Counted from the first letter of the stretch, positions 1 through 6,665 are shown. The stretch is DNA of 12,044 bases from Verrucomicrobiota bacterium (GCA_014382645.1 JACNJI010000287.1:1-12044), one strand, 5' to 3'. The notes: generated by a model from the sequence alone, not told the origin. Numbers and translations: made by a program.

Positions 1-1
1 G

Positions 2-622
2 ACGCTCACCAAGGGCTTTTACTTGGGCAAGTACGAGGTGACGCAGGCCCAGTACGAGGCGGTGATGACGGGGAACAGCAACCAATTGAGCGCTACGCCG
101 AGCCAGTACACGGGTAACGACCGTCCCGTGGAGAAGGTGAGCTGGGACGACGCGCAAATCTTCCTCACCCGCCTGAACGCCGCCGAGCAGGCGGCCGGCA
201 GGTTGCCTGCAGGTTGGAGTTACGTTTTGCCGACGGAGTCGGAATGGGAGTACGCCTGCCGGGCGGGCACCACTACGGCGTACTCATGGGGTGCCTCGAT
301 CGCCGCCTCGAATGCGAATTACGGCCAAAGCGGGATAGGCCAGACCCGCGACGTGGGTCAGTATGCGGCGAACCCATGGGGCTTTTTCGACATGCACGGC
401 AACGTTTGGGAATGGACGGCGGACAGGTACTTAGCGGCTTACCCGACAGGATCGGTCACGGATCCCACGGGACCGGCGGACGGCTCCGACCGCGTCACTC
501 GCGGTGGTTCCTGGGGCAGCCCGGCGAACTTCGCCCGTTCCGCGATTCGGATCAGGGACGAGCCCGCCTTCAGCAGCTACAACCTGGGCTTCCGCCTCAG
601 TCTCCGACCGGCCAGCCAGTAG
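2..622 (+). CDS. FGE-sulfatase-fold protein (SUMF1/PvdO/EgtB-like), 3' part only
   Basis: The reading frame is open from the window edge, so the 5' end lies outside; 206 codons are visible and no true start is seen. The C-type-lectin-like FGE-sulfatase fold is recognised from the opening YLGKYEVTQAQYEAVM, then VEKVSWDDAQIFLTRLN, LPTESEWEYACRAG, DMHGNVWEWTADRY and the closing RVTRGGSW...NLGFRLSL. True formylglycine-generating enzymes carry two cysteines five residues apart after the GGS motif; here those positions are Ser (codon 518-520) and Ala (codon 533-535). It therefore should not have the classical sulfatase-activating chemistry and belongs to the large cysteine-less group of this fold, whose functions vary and are mostly unknown. 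Codons are strongly G/C-ending, unlike the neighbours. The fold is clear; the function is not. Confidence 0.9.
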   Translation, partial: TLTKGFYLGKYEVTQAQYEAVMTGNSNQLSATPSQYTGNDRPVEKVSWDDAQIFLTRLNAAEQAAGRLPAGWSYVLPTESEWEYACRAGTTTAYSWGASIAASNANYGQSGIGQTRDVGQYAANPWGFFDMHGNVWEWTADRYLAAYPTGSVTDPTGPADGSDRVTRGGSWGSPANFARSAIRIRDEPAFSSYNLGFRLSLRPASQ

Positions 623-696
623 CGGAGTGAGCCGTAGGGAGCCGCCGGGCAGAGCGGAGCCTGCGCGGGGAGCGACCGGAGCCGAACGGAGCTCCG
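621..696 (+). repeat. Irregular GGAG-rich tandem motif downstream of the FGE-like gene
   Basis: GGAG recurs six times, at 624, 638, 656, 669, 678 and 688, at intervals of 9 to 18 bases, mostly inside CGGAGC-like words. The tract begins at the stop codon of the FGE-like gene and ends in the terminator-like hairpin. The units are too degenerate to call a clean tandem repeat. Several can pair alternatively with the single GCTCCGCT at 691-698, for example AGCGGAGC at 653-660. Confidence 0.4.
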
Positions 697-702
697 CTTT
701 TT
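677..702 (+). terminator. Probable intrinsic terminator of the FGE-like gene
   Basis: CGGAGC (677-682) and GCTCCG (691-696) form a 6-bp GC-rich stem with an 8-base loop, followed by CTTTTT (697-702). A longer-range alternative stem of 8 bp pairs 653-660 with 691-698. It lies 55 bases after the stop codon at 620-622. The stem-plus-T-tract layout is that of a Rho-independent terminator reading rightward. Confidence 0.6.
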
Positions 703-916
703 CGCTTACGCCTACAATACCGCGAAGCAAGCTAAGATCGGATAGCCGCCGAACCTGGATTCCGGTTTGCCGGCGCTTCGGTACCGAGCTAATAAGCCGT
801 TACACGATGTTACGCCCAGCAGGAGGATTCCCCGTGAGGGCTGGAAATGATTCGGGGTAGAGTAGGGTGGCTTTGTGGATGCCCGCACCCCATGTAATCT
901 TTTGTTGAGGAAACGG
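703..916. other. Intergenic stretch without recognisable gene
   Basis: Together with the terminator tract this makes nearly 300 bases between the FGE-like stop and the peroxiredoxin stop. Frames crossing it overlap known genes out of frame and show no family motif. No tRNA-like cloverleaf or strong hairpin for the leftward peroxiredoxin transcript was found. Confidence 0.4.
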
Positions 917-1414
917 CTAGTTCAGTTTAGCGAGCGTTTCTTTAATTGCATCGAAATTCGGTAATTCCATCGGTGTGGCGGTCTGTTCCGCGTATTGGAC
1001 GATGCCTTCTTTGTCTATCACAAACGCTGCCCGGGCGCTTACGCTGCCCACCCCAATGAGATCATCGAGCAATACGCCGTAGTCTTTCGCCGTTTGCTTG
1101 TTCAGGTCGCTGGCAATGGTTATGCCGATACTTTCCTTTTCCGCCCATTGCCCTTGGGCAAACGGGCTGTCGACGCTTATTGCAATCACCTCTGCATTCA
1201 GCTCGCCGTAGGCAGCCAAACCAGAGGTGACGTCGCAAAGCTCTTGTGTGCAAACCCCTGTGAAAGCGAGTGGAAAGAACAAAATCACGGTGTTTCTTTG
1301 GCCAACGTTGGTTGCCAGATTTACGTCACTCAGTCCGAAATCGTCCTTTTCACCGGGAGCGTTTATGGATTTCAGGGTGAAGTCGGGAGCCTTGGAGTTA
1401 ATTTCGAGGGTCAT
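917..1414 (-). CDS. Peroxiredoxin (AhpC/TSA-type thiol peroxidase)
   Basis: This 165-residue protein reduces hydrogen peroxide and organic peroxides through a reactive cysteine, probably in the cytoplasm, as no signal peptide is present. The fold starts with APDFTLKSIN, then VILFFPLAFTGVCTQELC holds the family signature PxxxTxxC (P48, T52, C55). C55 is the expected peroxidatic cysteine, and R128 in SARAAFVID matches the conserved active-site arginine. A second cysteine, C60, lies four residues further along the same helix, the C-x4-C spacing of BCP/PrxQ-type enzymes, which form an intrahelical disulfide. Length is normal for a single-domain peroxiredoxin. The start ATG (1412-1414) has no Shine-Dalgarno sequence and sits behind an A/T-rich leader. 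The gene appears monocistronic. The reductant and exact subfamily cannot be fixed from sequence alone. Confidence 0.92.
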   Translation of the reverse strand: MTLEINSKAPDFTLKSINAPGEKDDFGLSDVNLATNVGQRNTVILFFPLAFTGVCTQELCDVTSGLAAYGELNAEVIAISVDSPFAQGQWAEKESIGITIASDLNKQTAKDYGVLLDDLIGVGSVSARAAFVIDKEGIVQYAEQTATPMELPNFDAIKETLAKLN

Positions 1415-1690
1415 CGTAATATATTTTTATTTGGTTGGGTTCTGTGTATGCCATCGATTCGGCGACAGCGACTTATCAAACCTTAAAAAAAAATAAAAGG
1501 CAACTCTTTGCATGGAGTCCGGGGCCACGGGGTGAGGGGCCTAGAATCAGCCGGAGGAAGAAAGCTCCATTCGAGTGGCTGACTATCCCATACGCAACGA
1601 CCACCAGTGATTACATTTCCCCATGATCTCTTTTTTCTCTAACAACGGTGTGGCCTGCCGTGCGTCCCCTAAAGGTCGCTTTGCCTAACC
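1415..1690. other. Intergenic region between symporter stop and peroxiredoxin start
   Basis: This 276-base stretch should carry the leftward peroxiredoxin promoter. It is A/T-rich next to the start codon and has an A9 tract at 1485-1493 (T9 on the transcribed sense strand). I could not find a convincing -35/-10 pair. Short palindromic bases around the symporter stop (1683-1696, GCCTAA-CC-TTAGGC) leave too small a loop for a terminator. No small gene or structured RNA was recognised. Confidence 0.4.
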
Positions 1691-3298
1691 TTAGGCGGTG
1701 GCGCCTTCCGGTTCCGGGTTTTCGTCGAGAAGTGCATCGCCTTCTTCCATGACGCCGTCCACGATGGCGGCTCCGACTGAATCGCCGAAGCAGTTGACCG
1801 CGGTGCGGAATCTATCCAGCAGCCAGTCGACCATGAGTATCAGGCCTATTGCCTCGACGGGGAGTCCGGCGGCATTCAGGACGATCAGCATGGTGACCAG
1901 ACCGGCCTCGGGGATTCCGGCCGCCCCGATTGCCGCCAAGGTGGCCGTGATTGCGATGGTGATCTGGGTTGTCATGGTGAGTTCCTGGCCTGTGATCGGG
2001 AAATAAATTTGGGCTATGAATATGGCGGCGGCAGCCTCGTAAAGGGCGGTGCCGTCCATGTTGATGGTGGCCCCCAAGGGGAGAACGAACTTTGTGGATT
2101 TTTCCGAGATTCCGGCCTTGTCGATGGCGCACTCCATGGTGATGGGGAGGGTAGCCGAGGAGCTAGCCGTGGAGAACGCCGTGAGCACGGCTTGAGACAT
2201 ATTCTTAAAGAAGGTAATGGGGTTTTTCTTGGTGAACAGCCAGTAGATCAAGAACAAGGTGACAAAGGCATGGAAGCCCAGTCCCGTGAGAATCGTCAGG
2301 ATATAGTAACCCTGCTGACCGGCCATTTCCGCCAACTTGCCCTCTAGGTTGGCATGACCGAACTTCCCCGCCACCAGACAGAAGATGCCCAATGGGGCAA
2401 TGTTCATGAGGAGCATCACGAAAGACATCAAGGCATCGTTGGCTTGCCCGATCATTCTGGTGATGGCGAAGACCTTTTTGCCCATAGTGGTAAGCATGGC
2501 GGCAAAAATAATGCTGAAAACAATAAGGGGAAGCAGGTTCATCTCCGCCGCGGCCTTGAACAAGTTGTTTGTGACAAGCATGAGGAGAATGTTCTCGAGA
2601 ATGTCGGCCAGACCTTTTTCTTCACCGGCCTTCTTCTTTTGGGCCACTGCCTTGGCGTAAGCTTTGTCTGCGGTATCCTTATCGGTCTGGGCCATCTCGA
2701 CTTGCGTCTTTAGGGTCTCGTCTTGAGGTGATTTCTTTAGGGCGGTTTCGGCATCCGCGAGGGCCTTTGCCGCGATGGACAAATCCTCCTCGGCTTTTTG
2801 TTGCACCTCGATCGCCTCTTTTCGCTTTTTCTGCTCTTCCACGGCTTTGGACGCCTCTTCATTGGCTTCGTTTTTCTCTTCAACCTTGGCCTTGATCTTC
2901 TCCTTCAAGGCTACCAGTTCGGCCTCGGCCTCCTTTTTCTCCGGGCCGGCTGCCGCTTCGTACTTGGCCTTGGCTGCCTCCAGCTCCGGCTTCATGATGT
3001 TGACTATGATTAGCCCGACAATCACAGCCAACACGGTCGTGGACATGTAATAGCCAATCGCATAGGCGCCCGGTTTTCCCGGCTTCCGGACATCGCCGAG
3101 TCCCAGAATGCCGCTCATTACCGACATCACCACGAGGGGCACGACCATCATCATCAAAAGGCTGAGAAAGACTTCGCCGCCAACTTCGAATTTAACGGCA
3201 ATTTCGGGAGCGAAGTACCCCATCGCGATCGCTGCAACGATAGCGGCAATGATGTAATAAGTTAGGTTTCCGTGACCTTTGGGTTTCTTTTTACTCAT
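1691..3298 (-). CDS. Dicarboxylate/amino-acid:cation symporter (SDF/DAACS) with long helical insertion
   Basis: A 535-residue inner-membrane transporter of the glutamate/aspartate symporter family (GltPh/GltP/EAAT fold). The core signatures are intact: the HP1 serine motif STASSSATLPIT (376-387), NMDGT in TM7 (413-417), the HP2 loop AAGIPEAG (459-466), and the TM8 motif with D491, D495, R498, T499, N502 and D506. The arginine equivalent to GltPh R397 is kept, which favours an acidic amino acid or dicarboxylate substrate. About 126 residues (104-229) are inserted between TM3 and TM4. They are almost entirely K/E/A/Q/D with no membrane segment and are predicted helical. Typical bacterial members have about 400-440 residues, so the insertion explains the extra length. 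Cotransported ion (Na+ or H+) is undecided. The start ATG (3296-3298) lacks a Shine-Dalgarno sequence. The gene stands alone. Confidence 0.93.
   Translation of the reverse strand: MSKKKPKGHGNLTYYIIAAIVAAIAMGYFAPEIAVKFEVGGEVFLSLLMMMVVPLVVMSVMSGILGLGDVRKPGKPGAYAIGYYMSTTVLAVIVGLIIVNIMKPELEAAKAKYEAAAGPEKKEAEAELVALKEKIKAKVEEKNEANEEASKAVEEQKKRKEAIEVQQKAEEDLSIAAKALADAETALKKSPQDETLKTQVEMAQTDKDTADKAYAKAVAQKKKAGEEKGLADILENILLMLVTNNLFKAAAEMNLLPLIVFSIIFAAMLTTMGKKVFAITRMIGQANDALMSFVMLLMNIAPLGIFCLVAGKFGHANLEGKLAEMAGQQGYYILTILTGLGFHAFVTLFLIYWLFTKKNPITFFKNMSQAVLTAFSTASSSATLPITMECAIDKAGISEKSTKFVLPLGATINMDGTALYEAAAAIFIAQIYFPITGQELTMTTQITIAITATLAAIGAAGIPEAGLVTMLIVLNAAGLPVEAIGLILMVDWLLDRFRTAVNCFGDSVGAAIVDGVMEEGDALLDENPEPEGATA
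2612..2989 (-). other. Coiled-coil-like insertion in the TM3-TM4 loop of the symporter
   Basis: This segment encodes symporter residues 104-229, between the TM3 end (IIVNIMKP) and the TM4 start (LADILENILLML). It is alanine-, lysine- and glutamate-rich, and proline occurs only near residues 119 and 191, where turns would let helices fold back on each other. By GltPh topology this is the 3L4 loop, which faces outside, so the insertion should lie in the periplasm. The fold and its role are inferred; nothing in it matches a domain I can name. Confidence 0.7.
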
Positions 3299-3316
3299 GA
3301 AATTACTTAATAAACT

Positions 3317-3505
3317 ATGATCTGGTTACTCTGTCGGTTGGCCTTTTTGCTCTTTGTTGCTATAGCCGTGATCTCGCTTTGGCGGATTATGTTCGAAGGC
3401 CCCACTTTTACCGGAGTTCGGTTCGTAGCAAGAACGTACATTCATCGAGGCAGTATAGAACCCGTTCGCGATTTCGGCTATTATAAGATTTCACCGATTT
3501 TATAA
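3317..3505 (+). CDS. Possible small single-pass membrane protein, doubtful
   Basis: A 62-codon frame starts 18 bases from the divergent symporter start. It begins with a hydrophobic stretch (LAFLLFVAIAVISLWRIMF, about residues 8-26) that could be one membrane helix, followed by a basic, soluble tail. No homologous family is recognised, no Shine-Dalgarno sequence precedes it, and codon use gives no clear verdict. T-rich DNA easily yields hydrophobic frames by chance, so it may not be a gene. The rest of the 3299-3571 gap holds nothing else I can support. Confidence 0.22.
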   Translation: MIWLLCRLAFLLFVAIAVISLWRIMFEGPTFTGVRFVARTYIHRGSIEPVRDFGYYKISPIL

Positions 3506-3571
3506 TGGCCGGGGGATCAAGTCCGATTGCGAGCGTTTCCACGACTAGTATTTCTGCGGCATCGAGTTGCT

Positions 3572-4264
3572 TCAGTCGAGGCTGACAATACAGTCGGGAA
3601 GGGCTTCCTTGAGCATAATTTTTTGACTCTCGTTGATTGAATTGCCGCCGAGGGTCAAAACCTTCAATCCTTTCAATTTCGCAAGCGGCGAGGCATCGGT
3701 GATTTGGTTTTGGTGGAGGTACAATCTCGTCAACTTGGTCAAATCCGTTAGTGGCGCGATGGCCGTGATCTTGTTGTTGCCGAGGTACAGCTTCGTAAGG
3801 GACGTCAATCCTGCGAGCGGTGCGACGTCGGTGACTTGGTTGTCGTTGAGGGCAAGCCACTTCAGTTTGGGCAGTCCCGCCAGTGGAGCAAGGTCGGTGA
3901 TTTGATTGTCGAGGAGGCTGAGATTGGTCAACTTGGTCAGTGTGGCTAGTGGACCAAGAGTGGTGACCTTGTTGTTGTAGAGGGCCAAGTTGGTCAAGTT
4001 GGTTGCGTATTCGAGACCTGTGAGGTCGCTGATTCCGGCATTGTTCGCTTTCAGGGTTTCCAGTGACGCGATTTCCTTACGGGTGATGACGCCTTGTGGT
4101 TTGTTAAGGGCTGCCCGGACGACTGCCTCTAAGTTGGTGTCCTTGAAGGCCACAGGTCCATTCGGAACCGTCGGGTTGCCCGCGGGTTTCACCTCGCTGC
4201 TTCTTTGGGTAACGCATGATGCAAGAAGCAAGGCGGCGGCCGGAGCGACGAACAATTTCCTCAT
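3572..4264 (-). CDS. Leucine-rich-repeat lipoprotein (internalin-like repeats)
   Basis: A 230-residue exported protein. The N-terminus MRKLFVAPAAALLLASC is a lipoprotein signal with lipobox LASC, so C17 should be lipidated and the protein anchored to a membrane facing the periplasm or outside. A spacer follows, then a cap region (about 38-77, FKDTNLEAVVRAALNKPQG) seen in front of bacterial LRR arrays. Six consecutive 22-residue repeats begin at residues 78, 100, 122, 144, 166 and 188 with the consensus ITDLxPLAxLTKLTxLxLxxNx. The C-terminal cap (NESQKIMLKEALPDC, from 211) closes the array. LRR arrays of this type bind proteins; the ligand is unknown. The start ATG (4262-4264) has no Shine-Dalgarno sequence. 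It is divergent from the ABC-F gene and convergent with no neighbour. Confidence 0.88.
   Translation of the reverse strand: MRKLFVAPAAALLLASCVTQRSSEVKPAGNPTVPNGPVAFKDTNLEAVVRAALNKPQGVITRKEIASLETLKANNAGISDLTGLEYATNLTNLALYNNKVTTLGPLATLTKLTNLSLLDNQITDLAPLAGLPKLKWLALNDNQVTDVAPLAGLTSLTKLYLGNNKITAIAPLTDLTKLTRLYLHQNQITDASPLAKLKGLKVLTLGGNSINESQKIMLKEALPDCIVSLD
3638..4033 (-). repeat. Six in-frame 66-bp LRR units
   Basis: These bases encode the six contiguous 22-residue LRR units (residues 78-209) of the lipoprotein. The spacing is exactly 22 codons throughout. The units differ in DNA sequence but share words such as those encoding NxxIT and PLAxL. Regular 66-bp periodicity makes the array prone to unit gain or loss by recombination. 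Confidence 0.8.
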
Positions 4265-4293
4265 CGGGACAGCTCAACATTCAAAGCTTTTTG

Positions 4294-4315
4294 GGTCAAG
4301 CGCATCGAATTGACC
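4294..4315. promoter_or_regulatory. Inverted TTGACC pair between divergent LRR and ABC-F genes
   Basis: GGTCAA (4294-4299) and TTGACC (4310-4315) form a 6-bp inverted repeat separated by 10 bases. Read on each strand, TTGACC resembles a sigma70 -35 box pointing outward toward each gene. Matching -10 boxes at 16-18 bases are weak on both strands (3 of 6 at best), so this could instead be an operator or chance. Confidence 0.35.
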
Positions 4316-4385
4316 TTTATTCGCGAAAACTGCATGTTCCTAATCGAGTTGCCTCCGAGGCGGACTTGTTCATTGTTCGCCGGCG

Positions 4386-6011
4386 ATGATTCAAATTCAA
4401 GAAGTTAGTCTTGCCTATGGTCCGCAGTCCTTGTTCAAGGAGATCTCCGAGGTAATCGGTCCTCTTGACCGGATTGCCTTAGTGGGCTCGAACGGTTCGG
4501 GTAAGACCACCTTGTTGCGCATGCTTATGGGCGAGGTGGAACCGGATTCGGGATCCATTGAGAAACCCGATTACACAACCATCGGTTACTTGCCGCAGGA
4601 TGGTATTTCGGTGAAGGGGAGTACTTTGGCCGAAGAGGCGGGGAAAGCCTTTGCCGACGCCTTGGCCTTGCGAGAGCGTTTGGGCGAGGCCGATGTCCGG
4701 TTGGGTGAGATGGAACCGGATGCGGAGGAGTTTTACGATTTGATCGACTTGATGGGAGCTTGGGAGGAGCAATTGGCTGCTTACGAGCCGGAGAAGATGA
4801 AGTTCCGTATCGAGAAGGTTTTAACGGGAATGGGATTTGCCCTGTCCGATATGGATCGCGACGTCGGCGAGTTCTCTGGAGGTTGGCAGATGCGGATTGC
4901 CTTGAGCAAACTGTTGCTTCAGGCTCCTTCGCTCCTAATCTTGGACGAGCCGACAAACCATATGGACATTGTTTCCCAGCACTGGTTGGAGCATTATTTG
5001 AAGCGTTACCAAGGCGCCCTGATCGTGATTTCGCATGATCGGGCATTCCTCGAGACGGTGACCGAACGCACATTGGAACTAACGCTCGGCAAGCTCAATA
5101 GCTACAAGGGAAATTATACCTTTTATCTGAAGGAGAGTGTGGCTCGCAAAGAACGCCAGCAAAAGGCTTCCAACAACCAAAAGAAAGTAATCCAAAAGGA
5201 AAAAGAGTTTATCAATCGCTTCCGTTCGAATGTAAAGAAGGCGGCTATGGTGCAGAGCCGGATAAAGGCTTTGGATAAGATGGAAATCGTGAAACCGGAG
5301 GCGGAGGAGAAGAAAATGTATTTTCGTTTTCCGCCGTCGCCGCCCGCAAGTCACAAGGTGATCGAGGTGGAGAATATGAAAAAAGCTTACGGAGACATCC
5401 AAGTGTTCGATGGTTTGGATCTTCGGATAGACAAGGGCGATCGCATTGCCATCGTGGGCGTTAACGGGGCGGGCAAGTCGACCTTGGTTCGCATCCTAGC
5501 GGGAGTGGAACCTTTTCAAGAGGGTGAGCGCGACGTCGGGGTGAATACGGTTATCGGTTATTTCGCCCAGCATCAGTCCGAAGAATTGAATCCCGCCAAT
5601 GACGTACTGACGGAAGTGGAGGAAGTCGCGGAAGGTCACCCCGAATCAAACCCTCGAGCAGCATTAGGCGCCTTGCTCTTCAGCGGGAAAGAGGCGTTGA
5701 AGAAGACTTCCGTTCTTTCGGGGGGGGAGCGCAATCGAGTGGCGTTGGCGAAACTTTTGATGAAGCCTTGCAACTGCCTTATAATGGATGAGCCCACGAA
5801 TCACTTGGACATTCGCAGCAAGGAGGTGCTGCAGGAGGCCCTCAACTTGTTCGAAGGGACCGCCATTATCGTGAGTCACGACCGTTCTTTCTTGGACGGG
5901 GTGGTTACGAAGGTTCTGGAGGTCTCGCCTCAGAAAACTAGAATGCTCACCTGTAATGTGAGCGAGTACATTGAGAGGTTGGACAGGGAAATGGCCGAGG
6001 CTCGTGGTTAA
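4386..6011 (+). CDS. ABC-F family ATPase (ribosome-associated type)
   Basis: A 541-residue cytoplasmic protein with two ATP-binding cassettes and no membrane segment. Cassette 1 has Walker A GSNGSGKT (34-41), signature FSGGW (163-167), Walker B with LILDEPTNHMD (184-194) and SHDR (216-219). Cassette 2 has GVNGAGKS (358-365), LSGGE (444-448), LIMDEPTNHLD (465-475) and SHDR (497-500). Both catalytic glutamates are present. The charged linker (about 240-325) is the ABC-F P-site tRNA interaction region. EttA's arm insertion and Uup's C-terminal coiled coil are not visible. Family members act on the ribosome to rescue stalled translation or give antibiotic protection; which role applies here cannot be told. 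The second signature codons include a G8 run at 5720-5727. There is no Shine-Dalgarno sequence before the ATG. It converges on the yqaA-like gene with 21 bases between stops. Confidence 0.92.
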   Translation: MIQIQEVSLAYGPQSLFKEISEVIGPLDRIALVGSNGSGKTTLLRMLMGEVEPDSGSIEKPDYTTIGYLPQDGISVKGSTLAEEAGKAFADALALRERLGEADVRLGEMEPDAEEFYDLIDLMGAWEEQLAAYEPEKMKFRIEKVLTGMGFALSDMDRDVGEFSGGWQMRIALSKLLLQAPSLLILDEPTNHMDIVSQHWLEHYLKRYQGALIVISHDRAFLETVTERTLELTLGKLNSYKGNYTFYLKESVARKERQQKASNNQKKVIQKEKEFINRFRSNVKKAAMVQSRIKALDKMEIVKPEAEEKKMYFRFPPSPPASHKVIEVENMKKAYGDIQVFDGLDLRIDKGDRIAIVGVNGAGKSTLVRILAGVEPFQEGERDVGVNTVIGYFAQHQSEELNPANDVLTEVEEVAEGHPESNPRAALGALLFSGKEALKKTSVLSGGERNRVALAKLLMKPCNCLIMDEPTNHLDIRSKEVLQEALNLFEGTAIIVSHDRSFLDGVVTKVLEVSPQKTRMLTCNVSEYIERLDREMAEARG

Positions 6012-6016
6012 GCCTT

Positions 6017-6033
6017 GAGCGGTCGTTCCGCTC
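6017..6033. terminator. Hairpin between convergent genes
   Basis: GAGCGG (6017-6022) and CCGCTC (6028-6033) pair perfectly around a 5-base loop in the 21-base gap between the ABC-F stop and the yqaA-like stop. The position suits a bidirectional terminator. There is no T-tract on either side, so termination would be weaker than canonical or Rho-assisted. Confidence 0.45.
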
Positions 6034-6638
6034 TACAGCAATTTAAGCACGGCGAATCCACCTAGGAGAAGCACACCAAAAGCGAGGGCGAGTTTGTTGA
6101 AGTGCTTGTCGATGAAGACCTTCATAGGTTCGCCGAATTTGGCGATTAGTACGGCGACTATGAAGAAGCGGGCGGAACGACTGATGGCGGAAGCGAGCAA
6201 GAATTGAGGAAAAGCCATGCCTAGAACACCGCTGGCAATGGTGAAGATCTTGTACGGAATAGGTGAAAATCCAGCGAGAAATACGAGAGGCCAACCCCAT
6301 TCCTTATACCAAGAGGTAAGGTGTCTGAATTTCTCCTCGGTGAAACCGGGTACGTATTTGTAGAAGATGTCTTGGACGGTCTCCCAGCCAAAGGCTCCAA
6401 TGGCGTAACCGGCGGCTCCCCCTAGCACGGAGGCGATGGAACAGATGAGGGCGAACTTTAGCGCCTTTCTTAGGGCGCCGAGGCAGAGCGGAATTAGAAG
6501 TACGTCGGGCGGGATGGGGAAAAAACTGGCTTCGGCAAAGGATATCGCGGCAAGCCATCCCCCAGCTGATTTCCTTTCGGCGAGGGTGAGCGTCCAATCG
6601 TAGACACGGCGTAAAAGGTTTGGCTTGGCTTGGCTCAT
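6033..6638 (-). CDS. VTT-domain (DedA/YqaA-type) membrane protein
   Basis: The start is placed at ATG 6636-6638, giving 201 residues, because it has the clearest Shine-Dalgarno in the window (AAAGGAG, 6644-6650, 5 bases away); a longer frame would need a TTG further upstream. The protein has several hydrophobic segments: ISFAEASFFPIPPDVLLIPL, the following FALICSIASVLGGAAGYAIG, a central GWPLVFLAGFSPIPYKIF and a C-terminal LALAFGVLLLGGFAVLKLL. The paired E-x-FFPIPPD and F-SPIPYK re-entrant-type motifs match the VTT superfamily (DedA, YqaA, TMEM41/VMP1), linked in studied members to lipid scrambling and membrane homeostasis. Its substrate here is unknown. It is the last gene of the leftward operon, 27 bases after hpt. 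Confidence 0.85.
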   Translation of the reverse strand: MSQAKPNLLRRVYDWTLTLAERKSAGGWLAAISFAEASFFPIPPDVLLIPLCLGALRKALKFALICSIASVLGGAAGYAIGAFGWETVQDIFYKYVPGFTEEKFRHLTSWYKEWGWPLVFLAGFSPIPYKIFTIASGVLGMAFPQFLLASAISRSARFFIVAVLIAKFGEPMKVFIDKHFNKLALAFGVLLLGGFAVLKLL

Positions 6639-6643
6639 GTCGT

Positions 6644-6650
6644 CTCCTTT
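6644..6650 (-). promoter_or_regulatory. Shine-Dalgarno AAAGGAG for the YqaA-like gene
   Basis: On the minus strand AAAGGAG is followed by ACGAC and then ATG at 6638. It is unusual here because most other genes in the window lack such a site, and it settles the start choice. Confidence 0.75.
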
Positions 6651-6665
6651 GGGTTCAGATCTCAA

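Noticed and set aside
504..860. 118-codon rightward frame overlapping the end of the FGE-like gene
   Set aside because: It overlaps the conserved GGSW...GFRL end in another frame, is Arg/Pro/Ser-rich and shows no family motif, as expected from GC-rich shadow frames.
1415..1690. Riboswitch or small RNA upstream of the peroxiredoxin
   Set aside because: I found no conserved riboswitch core or stable long stem; GGGGCC words there are direct rather than inverted repeats.
2612..2989. Fusion of two genes or frameshift artefact in the symporter
   Set aside because: The frame is continuous, transmembrane segments resume exactly where TM4 is expected, and codon use does not change sharply at the borders.
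3408..3860. 150-codon leftward frame overlapping the LRR gene
   Set aside because: It lies over the regular LRR array in a different frame and inherits its length from the repeats; composition is Arg/Pro-rich with no motif.
6639..6665. Nine-residue longer YqaA-like protein from a TTG codon
   Set aside because: ATG 6638 has a strong Shine-Dalgarno AAAGGAG at correct distance; the extension contains that site.
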